Source: Patulibacter americanus DSM 16676 (lineage in GTDB: Bacteria > Actinomycetota > Thermoleophilia > Solirubrobacterales > Solirubrobacteraceae). Taken from it: 64,000 nucleotides of DNA. Below the pieces are notes generated by a model, which worked only from the letters and a program-made list of their open reading frames with translations, was not told where the DNA came from and ran no database searches. This document shows positions 8,086-16,702 of the stretch, in pieces (positions within the stretch are counted from its first letter, which is position 1; every line of letters starts with the position of its first letter). The position numbers and the translations under genes were made by a program. The stretch spans positions 62,001 to 126,000 of the forward strand of contig NZ_ATUD01000006.1 in assembly GCF_000420025.1 (NCBI RefSeq). The letters run 5' to 3'.

Positions 8086-9630
8086 TCAGCGCCCGGGCGC
8101 GGGTGCACCGGCGTCCATGAGCGCGGCGATCCGCTCGGCGACCACGAGAACCGTCGGGTTGGTGGCGACGGAGGGGACCACGGGAATGACCGACGCGTCG
8201 GCCACGCGCAGGCGCTCGACGCCCTTGACCGCGCCGCCGGAGTCGACGACCGCCCACGGGTCCTCCGGGCCGCCCATCGGGGCCGTCGCGGTCGGGTGCG
8301 CGTACGAGGCGATGTTCTGGTCGATGAAGTGCTCGAGCTCGTCGGCCCCGGTGACCCCGTCGCCCGGCATCAGCTCGAGTTCGATGAACCGGCCGAGCTC
8401 GGCGCTGCGGCCCAGCCGGCGGCTCAGCGTCACGCCCTCGAGCATCCGGCGGCGGTCGCGGGGCGTCGCCAGGAAGTTGTTGTCGATCACCGGCTGGTCG
8501 TGGGGGTCCCGCGACTGCAGGCGGACCGTGCCGCGCGACTCCGGCTTGACGACGCCCGTCGCGAGCACGAGCGCACCGCCCGTCGGGCTGAACGACGGGT
8601 CCATCAGGTGCGTGGCGCTGATGTGCAGGTCGATCTCGCCGGGGAGGGCCTCGCTCGAGGCCCGCCAGAGCAAGGCGCCCGTCCGCGGTTCCATGTCGAG
8701 GGCGTCGGCCTTGAGGGCGTAGGCGTTGTAGAAGAACGGGTGGTCGTGGAGGTGCTCGCCCACGGGGAGGTCGGCGACGCGCGGGATGCCGAGCTCGTCC
8801 AGGGCGGCACCGGGGCCGACACCGGAGCGCAGCAGGATCGCCGGAGTGGCGTAGGCGCCCGCCGCCAGGACGACCTCCCCCGCCGCGAAGCGCACGCCGT
8901 CGGCGTCCACGACCCCGAAGGCGCGCGGCCCGTCGAACAGCACCCGGTCGACGAGGACGTCGCCGCGGATCGTGAGGTTCGGACGCGCCCGCACCTCCTC
9001 GGTCAGGTAGACCTGGGCGGTGCTCTGGCGTACGCCGTTCACCACGTTGACCGGGACGCCGCCTACGCCGCCGGCCCCGGGGCGGTTGAAGTCCTCGACG
9101 CGGGGCTCGCCGAGCGCCGCGCCCGCGTCGACGAAGCCCTTCAGCGAGGTGCTGAGGTGGGCGTAGTGCACCTGGCGGATCGGGAACGGCCCGGTGCGCC
9201 CGTGGTCCTCGTCGGCGCCGTCGGGGGTGTTCTCGAGGGCTTTCAGGCCGTCGAGCACGGACTCCGGCGTCCAGTCGACGCCGTGGCGCTGCCAGTCGGC
9301 GACGTCGGACGCCCGGGGCCACATGGCGACGGCGGCGTTGACCGCCGAGCTCCCCCCGAGGACCTTGCCGCGGGGGGCGGGGATCTCGGGGGACCCGGCG
9401 CTGCCGCGGGCGGTGAACGCCCACTCGTGCGTGGCCTCCCCGGGGACGTGGCCGGGATCCAGGAGGTCGGCGGGGAGCTGGCCGGTCGGGTAGACGTGCC
9501 CGGCCTCGAGCAGCAGGACCGACCGGGTGGGGTCCTCGCTCAGGCGCGCGGCGAGGACGCTGCCGGCCGAGCCGCCGCCGACGACGACGACGTCCGCGCT
9601 CGTGGTGGGGTGGGTTTCCGAGGTGCTCAT
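8086..9630 (-). CDS. GMC-family FAD oxidoreductase
   Basis: A 514-residue flavoenzyme of the glucose-methanol-choline family, which oxidises alcohols using bound FAD. The N-terminal Rossmann motif VVVVGGGSAGSVLAARLSED with LLLEAG binds the ADP part of FAD; the GMC signature PRGKVLGGSSAVNAAVAMWP follows at about residues 85-105; and the C-terminal active-site elements are His 445 (HPTATAPMG) and Asn 491 (TNPT), the usual His/Asn pair. No signal peptide, so cytoplasmic. A strong ribosome site (AAGGAGAA) precedes ATG 9630. Members include choline dehydrogenases and mycofactocin-linked alcohol dehydrogenases; the substrate cannot be set from sequence. The next gene upstream on the same strand is a LAL regulator, which may control it. 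Confidence 0.92.
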   Translation of the reverse strand: MSTSETHPTTSADVVVVGGGSAGSVLAARLSEDPTRSVLLLEAGHVYPTGQLPADLLDPGHVPGEATHEWAFTARGSAGSPEIPAPRGKVLGGSSAVNAAVAMWPRASDVADWQRHGVDWTPESVLDGLKALENTPDGADEDHGRTGPFPIRQVHYAHLSTSLKGFVDAGAALGEPRVEDFNRPGAGGVGGVPVNVVNGVRQSTAQVYLTEEVRARPNLTIRGDVLVDRVLFDGPRAFGVVDADGVRFAAGEVVLAAGAYATPAILLRSGVGPGAALDELGIPRVADLPVGEHLHDHPFFYNAYALKADALDMEPRTGALLWRASSEALPGEIDLHISATHLMDPSFSPTGGALVLATGVVKPESRGTVRLQSRDPHDQPVIDNNFLATPRDRRRMLEGVTLSRRLGRSAELGRFIELELMPGDGVTGADELEHFIDQNIASYAHPTATAPMGGPEDPWAVVDSGGAVKGVERLRVADASVIPVVPSVATNPTVLVVAERIAALMDAGAPAPGR

Positions 9631-9742
9631 GGTGGTTCTCCTTGGGCGGCCGAGCCGAATGCTCCGCCGGTTCGGAGCTTGCGCCGCCGCAGGGTGATCG
9701 GTCGTCGCCCGAACCGGGTGATCGGGCCTGCCGGAGGTCCGG

Positions 9743-9768
9743 CCCCCGGCGGCCAGCGGCGCCGGGGG
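9743..9768 (-). terminator. Hairpin downstream of the LAL regulator gene
   Basis: Inverted repeat with 9-bp arms (9743-9751 and 9760-9768) and an 8-nt loop, starting 22 nt past the regulator stop at 9790 and about 110 nt before the GMC gene start. It may separate the two genes or attenuate read-through. Confidence 0.45.
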
Positions 9769-9789
9769 AGGAGGAGGCGCCGCGGCCGC

Positions 9790-12426
9790 TCAGCGCGGAA
9801 CGCGGCCGAGGAGCCCGAGCTCGCGGGCCCGTCGGACGGCCCCCGAGCGGTCGTGGGCGCCGAGCTTCGCGTAGACGCGGCGCACGTGGGTCTTCACGGT
9901 GTTGGCCGAGAGGAAGAGCTCCGCCGCGATCTCCGGCGTCGTCAGGTTGCTCGGGAGGTGGCCCAGGACGCGCAGTTCGCTCGGGCTCAGCGGTTCCTCG
10001 AGCGGTTCGGCCGCAGGTGCGTGGCCGGCCGCGCCGCCGTCGAGGACGTCGGTGACGAGCTGCGCGTGGGCGGTGGCGTGCCGCGGGTGCCGCCGCAGCA
10101 GCGCCTCGCCGCCGGCCATCACGAACGGGAGCACGAGGTGCTCGGCCTCGCAGAGGTCCAGCGCGCGCTCGAGGGCGGCCTCGGAGGCGGTGCGGTCGCC
10201 GAGCTCTGCCCACGCGCGGGCGGCGAGGACCTCGGCCAGGGCGGTGGTGGACGCCTGGAGCACCGGCGCCCGGCCGTCGAGGACCGGCGTGAGCACGGCG
10301 AGGGCCTCCCCGGGGGCGCCGTCGGCGAGGTGCACGTGGGCCACGGCGGTGAGCGACTCGCCCGCTCGGGCCTCGTCCGCGACGAGCGAGGTCACGGTCG
10401 CCCGCGCGCCGTCGAGGTCTCCCGTCCGGATCTGCGCGGCGACGCGGAACCCGTGGAGCTGCGCCGCGAGGGCGTGCTGGGTGACGAGGAGGCCCTGCGC
10501 CTGCTCGCCGGTCCGGAACTGCGCCAGCGCGTCGTCCCATCGGCCGCGGGAGGCGGACCACATGCCGCGGGTGAGGCGCACGAGCAGCGCTGTCGCCGGC
10601 TCGGCCTCCGCGGTCAGTGCGAGCTCCGCGGCGTCGAGGAGGGCCGCGGCTCGGGCGTGCTCCCCCGCGAAGACGAGCGCCCCGGCGTGGGCGGCCAGGG
10701 CGACCGTCACGGCCGGGTCGCGGCCCAGGCCGTGGCGTTCCGCCAGGGCGACGGCCTCGGCGGATCGGGCGCGGGCCTCTGCGAGGGAGACTCCGACGGC
10801 GGCGAACCCGAGCTGGGCGCGGGCGCTCACCTCGAGGTGCACGCGGCCGATGCGCCGCGCGACCTCGGCCGCCTCCTGCAGGTGCGCGCGGGCGTCGTCG
10901 AGGCGCATGGACCACATCTCGACGATGCCGAGGTGCAGGAGCGCGACCGCGCGCAGCTCGCCGCCCAGCGCGACCTCGGCGTACGAGCGGGCCGTCGCCG
11001 TGCGGGACAGGAGCTCGACCTGCTCGACGACGTCGCGGACGTCGCCGCGGCGCCGGGCCAGCGACAGGCGGGCGGCGGCGAGCGCGACGTCGAACGTCGG
11101 TCGTCGGTCGTCGGCGACGTCGTCCCGGCGGGCCGTGGCCAGTCCGAGGTAGGCGTCGGCGTCGCGGAGGGAGCCGCGGGCCAGCTGCGCCGACGCGGCG
11201 ACGGTCAAGAGCTCCGGATCGGCCTCGAGGGCCGCGGGCGGGAACGTCCGCAGCAGCGCATCGACCGTCGCGTCCTCTCCGTCGAGGGTGAGCGACAGCG
11301 CGTGGTCTGCCAACAGGCGGGCGGCCCGGGCCCAGTCCTCGGCGGCCTGTGCGTGTCGGATCGCCTCGACCGGTAGGTCGTGCTCGGCGAACCACGTGGC
11401 CGCGCGGCGATGGAGGTCGACGACGTCGCCCGGGGCGGTCCGCCGGAGCTCGAGGCGCAGGAGGTCGCCGAAGAGCTGGTGGTACCGGAACCAGGTGCGG
11501 CCGGGATCGAGCGCGTGGACGAAGGCGTTGGCGTCCTCGAGGTCCTGCAGCGTCGCCTGGGAGCCCACGCCGTCCGTCAGCGCGTCCGCGAGCGCCCCCG
11601 AGACCCGGTCGACCAGCGACGTGCGCAGAAGCAGGCGGCGGACGTCCGGGGGTTGGCGCTCGAGCATCTCGGCGAGCAGGTACTCCGCCACGGTCCGGTC
11701 GCTGCCGGAGAACGCCGCCACGAAGTCCTCCGGTGCCGAGTGTCCGCGGAGGGCGATCGCCGCGAGCCGCACGCCGGCGGTCCAGCCCTCGGTGCGCTCG
11801 TGGAGCGCGCGCGTGGCGTCCGCGCCCAGCGTCACCCCGGTGGCGGCGACGAGCGCACGGGTCTCCTCGAGGTCCAGCGTGAGGTCCGCCGAGCGCAGCT
11901 CGGCGAGCTCGCCCTCGAGGCGGAGGTGGTGAAGGTGCAGTGGGGGGTCGCGCCGGCAGGCCAGGACGAACGTCGCCGTCGTCGGCAGCCGGTCGATCAG
12001 CGCCTCGAGCGCCTGGTGGGCTCGCGGAGCCTCGAGCTCGTGGAGGTCGTCGATCACGACGACGAGGGGCGCGTCGAGCGTCCGCGCGGCGTCGACGACG
12101 AGGCCGACGAGATCGCCGGCGTCGAGCCCGGGTGTCGGCGCCCGCCGCGGCGCCGCGGAGCGATCGAGGGCCGTCACGGCGCGGAGGAGGTCGAGCAGGA
12201 CGTGTCGGGCGTCGCGCTCGGACCGGCGCACCGTCACCGCCGCGACGCGCCGCGGCGGCTCGACGCCCGTGGCCCACTGGCGCAGCAGGACGGACTTGCC
12301 GCTGCCGGGCGCCGCCGCCAGGACCGTCACGCGGGATGTCGAGGCGCGGTCGAGGGCCTCGACGAGCGCGCGCCGGGGGAGGAGGGTGCGGGTACCGCGG
12401 CCGGGTGCGGGGGGCCCCCCGATCAT
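9790..12426 (-). CDS. LuxR-family (MalT/LAL) ATP-dependent transcriptional regulator
   Basis: An 878-residue large LuxR-type regulator. The N-terminal STAND-like ATPase has Walker A AAPGSGKS (residues 38-45) and a Walker B-like LVVVIDDLHELE near residue 120, as in MalT. The middle (about 350-790) is Ala-rich helical repeat sequence of the TPR type that usually senses the inducer. The last about 60 residues form the LuxR helix-turn-helix: LSPSELRVLGHL, then LTTPEIAAELFLSANTVKTHV and VYAKLGAHDRSGAV. Binding ATP and ligand would allow oligomerisation and promoter activation. The length fits the LAL class (about 900). Its position right upstream of the GMC oxidoreductase on the same strand suggests that gene as a target (inference). 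ATG 12426 follows no obvious ribosome site. Confidence 0.93.
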   Translation of the reverse strand: MIGGPPAPGRGTRTLLPRRALVEALDRASTSRVTVLAAAPGSGKSVLLRQWATGVEPPRRVAAVTVRRSERDARHVLLDLLRAVTALDRSAAPRRAPTPGLDAGDLVGLVVDAARTLDAPLVVVIDDLHELEAPRAHQALEALIDRLPTTATFVLACRRDPPLHLHHLRLEGELAELRSADLTLDLEETRALVAATGVTLGADATRALHERTEGWTAGVRLAAIALRGHSAPEDFVAAFSGSDRTVAEYLLAEMLERQPPDVRRLLLRTSLVDRVSGALADALTDGVGSQATLQDLEDANAFVHALDPGRTWFRYHQLFGDLLRLELRRTAPGDVVDLHRRAATWFAEHDLPVEAIRHAQAAEDWARAARLLADHALSLTLDGEDATVDALLRTFPPAALEADPELLTVAASAQLARGSLRDADAYLGLATARRDDVADDRRPTFDVALAAARLSLARRRGDVRDVVEQVELLSRTATARSYAEVALGGELRAVALLHLGIVEMWSMRLDDARAHLQEAAEVARRIGRVHLEVSARAQLGFAAVGVSLAEARARSAEAVALAERHGLGRDPAVTVALAAHAGALVFAGEHARAAALLDAAELALTAEAEPATALLVRLTRGMWSASRGRWDDALAQFRTGEQAQGLLVTQHALAAQLHGFRVAAQIRTGDLDGARATVTSLVADEARAGESLTAVAHVHLADGAPGEALAVLTPVLDGRAPVLQASTTALAEVLAARAWAELGDRTASEAALERALDLCEAEHLVLPFVMAGGEALLRRHPRHATAHAQLVTDVLDGGAAGHAPAAEPLEEPLSPSELRVLGHLPSNLTTPEIAAELFLSANTVKTHVRRVYAKLGAHDRSGAVRRARELGLLGRVPR

Positions 12427-12574
12427 CGACGAGACGACGAGCCGCGCCGTCGCGGCGGGCCGGGGACGCGTGCACTCATCGCGTGAGCATCCCAGGCCGT
12501 GGGGCCATGCCTCCCGGCAGAGCCGAGACGACGTGATCGTCGTTCCGCGGTCTGCCCGTGGGTCCGAGTGCGGC

Positions 12575-13114
12575 TCAGGCGGCCGCGAAGACGAGGGCGA
12601 CGACGACCCGCGCGCGTCCGCTGACGAGGAGCGGCGTGCGGAACGGCAGGCCTGCGGCGTGGTGGTCGATCTCCACGTCGGCGTCGACTCGGAGTCGTTC
12701 CCCGGAGGTCGCGAGGGTGACCGGCGAGTCGATCGGGACGGTCTTGTCCCGGAGCTCCAGGGTGCCCGTCACCCGCGGGCCCTCCGGCCCGTCGAGTCGA
12801 AGGGTGTCGAGCGTGAAGACCGCGGTGGGGTGCTCCTCCGTGTGGAAGAAGTCGCTGCGCCGCAGGTGCGCGTCGCGCCTCGCGATCCCCGTGTCGATCG
12901 TCTCGACGTCGACGTGCATCGCGCCCGAGGCGGGCCCGTCGGCGCCGACGTCGAGGGTTCCGTCGACGCGGCCGAAGTGACCCCGGACCTTCATCAGGCC
13001 GAACATGGCGCGGGTCGTGAAGGTCACCGTGCTGGCGGCCGGGTCGAGGCGGTACGAGCCCGCCGGGACGTCCGTGGTGGACGTCGTCCTGGGGGTGGCG
13101 TTCTGGGTGCTCAT
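12575..13114 (-). CDS. YceI-family lipid-binding-like protein
   Basis: A 179-residue YceI-domain protein, a lipocalin-like beta-barrel that binds isoprenoid or other amphiphilic molecules in characterised members. Diagnostic segments: GSYRLDPAASTVTFTTRAMFGLMKVRGHF at the start, VDVETIDTGIARRDAHLRRSDFFHTEEHPTAVF in the middle, and a final strand around ARVVVALVF. It has no signal peptide, so this form is cytoplasmic, as in many actinobacteria. A GGAG ribosome site precedes ATG 13114. It is transcribed away from a TetR-family gene, with a palindrome in the 83-bp gap overlapping a possible -10 box (TATGCT), so repression by that TetR protein is likely (inference). Confidence 0.92.
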   Translation of the reverse strand: MSTQNATPRTTSTTDVPAGSYRLDPAASTVTFTTRAMFGLMKVRGHFGRVDGTLDVGADGPASGAMHVDVETIDTGIARRDAHLRRSDFFHTEEHPTAVFTLDTLRLDGPEGPRVTGTLELRDKTVPIDSPVTLATSGERLRVDADVEIDHHAAGLPFRTPLLVSGRARVVVALVFAAA

Positions 13115-13163
13115 GAGGTCTCCGAGAGATGTGGACCGAGGTCCGTTTGGCGCAACCTAGCAT

Positions 13164-13184
13164 AAGCGAACCGGAGTCTCGCTT
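13164..13184. promoter_or_regulatory. Probable TetR operator in the yceI/tetR divergent gap
   Basis: A 21-bp palindrome with perfect 6-bp arms AAGCGA (13164-13169) and TCGCTT (13179-13184) around a 9-bp centre, a size typical for TetR dimers. Its left arm abuts a minus-strand TATGCT (13160-13165) that could be the -10 box of the yceI gene, so binding would block that promoter and possibly the tetR promoter too. Confidence 0.55.
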
Positions 13185-13197
13185 TGTTCTGCGTATC

Positions 13198-13809
13198 GTG
13201 CTGCGGGTGCCTGCCGATCGACCAACGGGTTCCGCACTGCCCATCGCGGGGGAACGAACGGAACGGCGGGACGCGGCGGAGAACCGCCGCCGGATCCTCG
13301 ATGCGGCGCGCGAGGTGCTTGCGCGACGCGGAGTCGCTGGTATGTCGATGGAGGACGTCGCCCGCGAGGCCGGGGTGGGGAAGGCGACGGTGTTCCGCCG
13401 CTTCGGGGACCGGGCCGGGCTCACGCAGGCGCTGATCGTGGACTACATGGGCGCGTTCCAGGACGCCTTCCTCTTCGGGCCGCCACCCCTCGGTCCGGGG
13501 GCCGCGGCCGCCGACCGCCTGGAGGCGTTCCTCGTCGAGCTCGTCCGCGTGCACCTCGCCCACCTGGATCTGGCGGTGGCGCACGACGTGACCCCCGGGG
13601 CGGCATCGGCGCCGGTCTACGCGACGCTGCTGCTCCACGCGGCGATCCTGCTGCGCGAGGTCGCCCCCGACGCCGACGAGCGCGTGCTCGCCGGCTACCT
13701 CATCAGCGCCGTCGCCCCGGGGGTGCTCCTCCGGATGCGCGAGCAGTTCGACGCCCGCCCCGGGGACCTCGAGGACGCGGCGCGCCGGCTGGTGCGAGGG
13801 CTGCGCTGA
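13198..13809 (+). CDS. TetR/AcrR-family transcriptional regulator
   Basis: About 203 residues. The N-terminal helix-turn-helix is classic: RRRILDAAREVLARRGVAGMSMEDVAREAGVGKATVFRRFGDRAGL, followed by a variable, mostly helical ligand-binding domain with FLVELVRVHLAHLDL and LLLHAAILLREVAPDADERVLAGYL. The open frame extends up to an ATG at 13129, but that would place the palindromic operator inside the coding region, so GTG 13198 (or GTG 13207) is preferred; this is not certain. It is divergent from the yceI gene and probably represses both itself and yceI until a small ligand binds. Downstream is a flavin monooxygenase gene, about 120 bp away, which might be in the same regulon. Confidence 0.88.
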   Translation: MLRVPADRPTGSALPIAGERTERRDAAENRRRILDAAREVLARRGVAGMSMEDVAREAGVGKATVFRRFGDRAGLTQALIVDYMGAFQDAFLFGPPPLGPGAAAADRLEAFLVELVRVHLAHLDLAVAHDVTPGAASAPVYATLLLHAAILLREVAPDADERVLAGYLISAVAPGVLLRMREQFDARPGDLEDAARRLVRGLR

Positions 13810-13932
13810 CCGGCGTCCCGGAGGGCACCGCGTCGCCGCACACCCGGGCGCAACGACATCGACATCGACATCGTCCGGGCGAGCATCGCCAGCGCCTGAG
13901 GGGCGCCGGCGGTCGCGCGCGACACTGGAGCC

Positions 13933-15075
13933 ATGGAGGACGAGACCGGCCACCGGGATCGCAGGGCCGCGGACGTCGTCGTCATCGGCGGCGGCCAGGC
14001 CGGCCTGTCGGCCGGTCACCACCTCAAGCGCCGGGGCCTGGCGGGCACCGCGGGCGCCGGCCTGCCGGACGGGACGTTCGTCGTCCTGGACGCCGAGGAG
14101 CGACCGGGCGGGGCGTGGCAGCACCGGTGGTCGTCGCTGCGGATGAGCACCGTCAACGGCATCTTCGATCTGCCCCGGTTCCCGAAGCCGCCGATCGATC
14201 CGGACGCGGCCAGCAACGTGGCGGTGCCCGCGTACTTCGCCGCGTTCGAGCGCGCGGAGGGCCTGCCGATCCGCCGCCCGGTGACCGTGACGGCCGTGCG
14301 GCGCGCCGACGCGAACCCCGCCGGTGACCTCCTCGTCGACACGACGGAGGGACGGTGGCGGACGCGGGCCATCATCAACGCCACGGGCACCTGGAACACC
14401 CCGGTCCTGCCCGTCTACCCGGGACAGGACGCGTTCCGCGGCCGCCAGCTGCACAGCCGGGACTACGGACGCGCGGAGGACTTCGCGGGGCAGCGCGTGG
14501 CCGTCATCGGCGGAGGCATCTCGGCGATCCAGCTGCTCGAGGAGCTCTCCCGGACCACCACCGTGCTCTGGTACACGCGGCGGGAGCCGCTGTTCCGTGA
14601 GGGGGAGTTCCGGCCCGAGGTCGAGGGCCGGATGGCCGTCGCACGGGTGGCGGCCGACGTCGAGGCGGGGAACGCGACGGGGAGCGTCGTGTCCTACACC
14701 GGCCTCGCCTGGACGCCCTACGCGGTGGCCGCCCGAGAGCGCGGCGTGCTGCAGCGCCGTCCCATGTTCGCGGCGATCGAGCCCGGCGGCGTCCGCGAGG
14801 CCGACGGATCGTTCACGCCGGTCGACGTGCTCCTCTGGGCCACGGGCTTCAAGCCCCACGTCGCCCACCTCGACCCCCTCGGGCTGCGCAACGACCGGGG
14901 CGGCATCGCGATGCGCGGCACGCAGGTCGCGGGCGAACCGCGCGTCCACCTCATCGGCTTCGGCCCGTCCCAGTCCACGGTCGGGGCCAACCGCGCGGGG
15001 CGCGACGCCGCGCGCGCGGTGTCCGTCTATCTCGGTGCCCGTGGTCCGACGGCAGGACCGCCGGCGTCCGGGTGA
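13933..15075 (+). CDS. FAD/NAD(P)-binding flavoprotein monooxygenase-like oxidoreductase
   Basis: A 380-residue flavoprotein of the CzcO/YhiN-like flavin monooxygenase group. The first dinucleotide-binding motif VVVIGGGQAGLSAGHHL (about residues 15-32) binds FAD; a second one, VAVIGGGISAIQLLEEL (about 189-205), binds NADPH; and LLWATGFKPHV (about 299-309) is the conserved ATG(F/W) motif of such monooxygenases. RPGGAWQHRW also matches the family's GG.W region. It probably oxygenates or reduces a small organic molecule; the substrate is unknown. ATG 13933 is in good context with the Rossmann fold. No clear terminator lies between it and the preceding tetR gene, so a shared transcript is possible. 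Confidence 0.86.
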   Translation: MEDETGHRDRRAADVVVIGGGQAGLSAGHHLKRRGLAGTAGAGLPDGTFVVLDAEERPGGAWQHRWSSLRMSTVNGIFDLPRFPKPPIDPDAASNVAVPAYFAAFERAEGLPIRRPVTVTAVRRADANPAGDLLVDTTEGRWRTRAIINATGTWNTPVLPVYPGQDAFRGRQLHSRDYGRAEDFAGQRVAVIGGGISAIQLLEELSRTTTVLWYTRREPLFREGEFRPEVEGRMAVARVAADVEAGNATGSVVSYTGLAWTPYAVAARERGVLQRRPMFAAIEPGGVREADGSFTPVDVLLWATGFKPHVAHLDPLGLRNDRGGIAMRGTQVAGEPRVHLIGFGPSQSTVGANRAGRDAARAVSVYLGARGPTAGPPASG

Positions 15076-15256
15076 CGACGGATCCGGCCGAGCTGCTGAC
15101 CCGCGAGGGCGACCCCCGCGATCGTCATCGCCACGTGGCGTCGACCACCCCGGCGGGCGTCGAGCGCCCCCAGGCCCGGACGGCCGCGCAACGCGCCGTC
15201 GAACACCAGCTGCCGACGGTGCTGCCACCGGCGAGCCGACGTTCTCCGTCCCTAGG

Positions 15257-15328
15257 TGCCCCCAGCAGGATTCGAACCTGCGCACACGGTTTAGGAAACC
15301 GATGCTCTATCCCCTGAGCTATGGGGGC
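15257..15328 (-). tRNA. tRNA-Arg (anticodon CCU)
   Basis: A complete cloverleaf read on the minus strand: acceptor GCCCCCA/TGGGGGC with A discriminator, D-stem GCTC/GAGC, anticodon stem TCGGT/ACCGT around loop TTCCTAA (anticodon CCT), variable GTGC, and T-arm GCAGG-TTCGAAT-CCTGC. It reads AGG codons. No CCA is encoded (the sequence continues CCT). There is no integrase or repeated attachment site nearby. Confidence 0.95.
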
Positions 15329-15339
15329 CGGGGCGACGG

Positions 15340-15345
15340 ATGCTA
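15340..15345 (-). promoter_or_regulatory. Possible -10 box of tRNA-Arg
   Basis: TAGCAT on the minus strand, 11 nt before the first base of the mature tRNA. No clear -35 box. Spacing would give a very short 5' leader. Confidence 0.3.
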
Positions 15346-15443
15346 GAGCGTCCGCCCCGGCTGCGGCACGGCGGCCGGGCCGCCGCGGACGGGCGTCTCG
15401 TCGAACGTCACAGGGGGTTCGCGAGCGCGTGCTCCCTGCGCTG

Positions 15444-15449
15444 TACGTT
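15444..15449 (+). promoter_or_regulatory. -10 box (leaderless type) of the lipoprotein gene
   Basis: TACGTT ends 7 nt before ATG 15457, so transcription would start at or next to the start codon. It also supports this start over an upstream in-frame ATG at 15340. Confidence 0.5.
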
Positions 15450-15456
15450 GCCGTCC

Positions 15457-16692
15457 ATGCGGAGCGTGCGTGTGCCGAGTTGCGGACCAGCGACGCCTGC
15501 GTGGCGGCCACCGGGCCGTCGACGGGGCGGGCCCCGGGACGCCGCCGGCGGTGGCGCTCTGGCGGTCGCGCTCCTGTGCGCCCTCGTGGGCTGCGGCGAC
15601 GCCGGCGGGGGCCGGGCCACCGAACGACCGCCGACGAAGCCCGCGGCGTGGCCGAGCCGCCCGTGCACGTCGCTCGGCCTCAACGGCGACAGTCCTCGTG
15701 TCGGGCGGTGCCTCCAGGGAGGCAAGCGCGTGGCCGTCGTCGAGCGCGGCACGCCCGTCAGGGCCGACGGGGTGACCGTCAAGCTCATCGAGGCGCAGCC
15801 GCGGACCACGGACGGCGTGTCGCGGGGTGCGTTCTTCGCGCAGTTCGAGGTGGCGAACGATGCGATCGGGTCGCGGACCTTCGCCGCCGACGCCGAGATC
15901 TCCGCGGGCGGGCGGGCAGTGCGATTCGACGCGGGCTACTCGTCGGAGGGCTTCGGGGACTCCCCGCCTCCCGCCGGGAAGCGGCAGCGCATCACCCCGG
16001 GCCTGCCCGTCACCTTCGAGGTGACGTTCGACGCGCGCGGGCTGGGCGACCGGGCCCCTGTCGTGCTCACGCAGAGCCTGCCCCGAGCGCGGGCGAACGA
16101 GCCGCAGCGCGTGGCGTTCCTGCTGCGCCCGCTCATTCCCACGCTGGCGCGCGAGACGCCGCGGCGGCTGCGGCGAGCGGCCGTCGACGCACCGGGCACG
16201 CCGGTCCGCGTGGCGTCGGGGCGCACGGTGATGCCGCCCGGGTGGGTGCGGGCCGACGAGGCATCTACGGCCCGCGCGTTCCCGGGGCGTCCACGCGGGT
16301 CGAGGGCGGCGCACTTCACCGCGTGGGTGCGTGCCGACCGGACGGGGGACGGGCCGGTCATCCTGCTCCAGGCGCTCCGGGAGTCCGGGATCGGACGCGT
16401 CCTCGACGAGAACCAGGGCTCGTTCTTCACCGAGATCAAGCGGTCCCTGAGCACCCTGGCGAGAAGCGGAGGTGCGGCGCCGGAGTACCGGCGCGGCACC
16501 GACCTCGGTGGCCGTCCCGCCGGTCTGCTGGTCGGGGCGGGGCAGGGGGGCGCGAAGGCCGTGACCGTGCGGATGCTCGCCACTGCCTGGCGGAACGAGG
16601 CCCACACCGTGGTGACGCTGGGCCCCGAGGCCGAGACGCCGGGACTCGAGGACGCCGTCGCCGCGATCCGCGCAGCCTGGTCGTGGCGGTAG
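15457..16692 (+). CDS. Putative lipoprotein, unknown function
   Basis: A 411-residue protein with an N-terminal export signal: after a basic stretch (about 30 residues, unusually long) comes ALAVALLCALVGCGDAGG, where LVGC is a lipobox, so the Cys at about residue 47 would be lipidated and the protein anchored outside the membrane. The first mature half has a beta-rich region that resembles DUF4352-like extracellular domains (VKLIEAQPRT, AFFAQFEVANDAIGSRTFAADAEI, FEVTFDARGLGDRAPVVL). The second half (about 245-411) begins VMPPGWVRADEAS and ends LEDAVAAIRAAWSWR; I do not recognise it. It is convergent with pyrE, with only 10 nt between the stops. A substrate-binding or wall-associated role is possible but not shown. 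Confidence 0.75.
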   Translation: MRSVRVPSCGPATPAWRPPGRRRGGPRDAAGGGALAVALLCALVGCGDAGGGRATERPPTKPAAWPSRPCTSLGLNGDSPRVGRCLQGGKRVAVVERGTPVRADGVTVKLIEAQPRTTDGVSRGAFFAQFEVANDAIGSRTFAADAEISAGGRAVRFDAGYSSEGFGDSPPPAGKRQRITPGLPVTFEVTFDARGLGDRAPVVLTQSLPRARANEPQRVAFLLRPLIPTLARETPRRLRRAAVDAPGTPVRVASGRTVMPPGWVRADEASTARAFPGRPRGSRAAHFTAWVRADRTGDGPVILLQALRESGIGRVLDENQGSFFTEIKRSLSTLARSGGAAPEYRRGTDLGGRPAGLLVGAGQGGAKAVTVRMLATAWRNEAHTVVTLGPEAETPGLEDAVAAIRAAWSWR

Positions 16693-16702
16693 CTCCCCCT
16701 CC

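Noticed and set aside
4665..8108. Long minus-strand open frame opposite the OmpA-domain gene
   Set aside because: Its translation is Arg/Gly/Ala low complexity without domains, while the plus strand has a signal peptide, repeats and an OmpA domain.
13845..13875. Short tandem ACATCG repeats (three units) near 13855
   Set aside because: Too short and isolated to be called a regulatory repeat; probably chance in the tetR-monooxygenase gap.
15072..15317. Small plus-strand open frame between the monooxygenase gene and tRNA-Arg
   Set aside because: It runs through the antisense of the tRNA and has no recognisable product.
15257..15328. tRNA-Arg as an integration site
   Set aside because: No integrase gene, no repeated tRNA 3' end and no change in gene style on either side.
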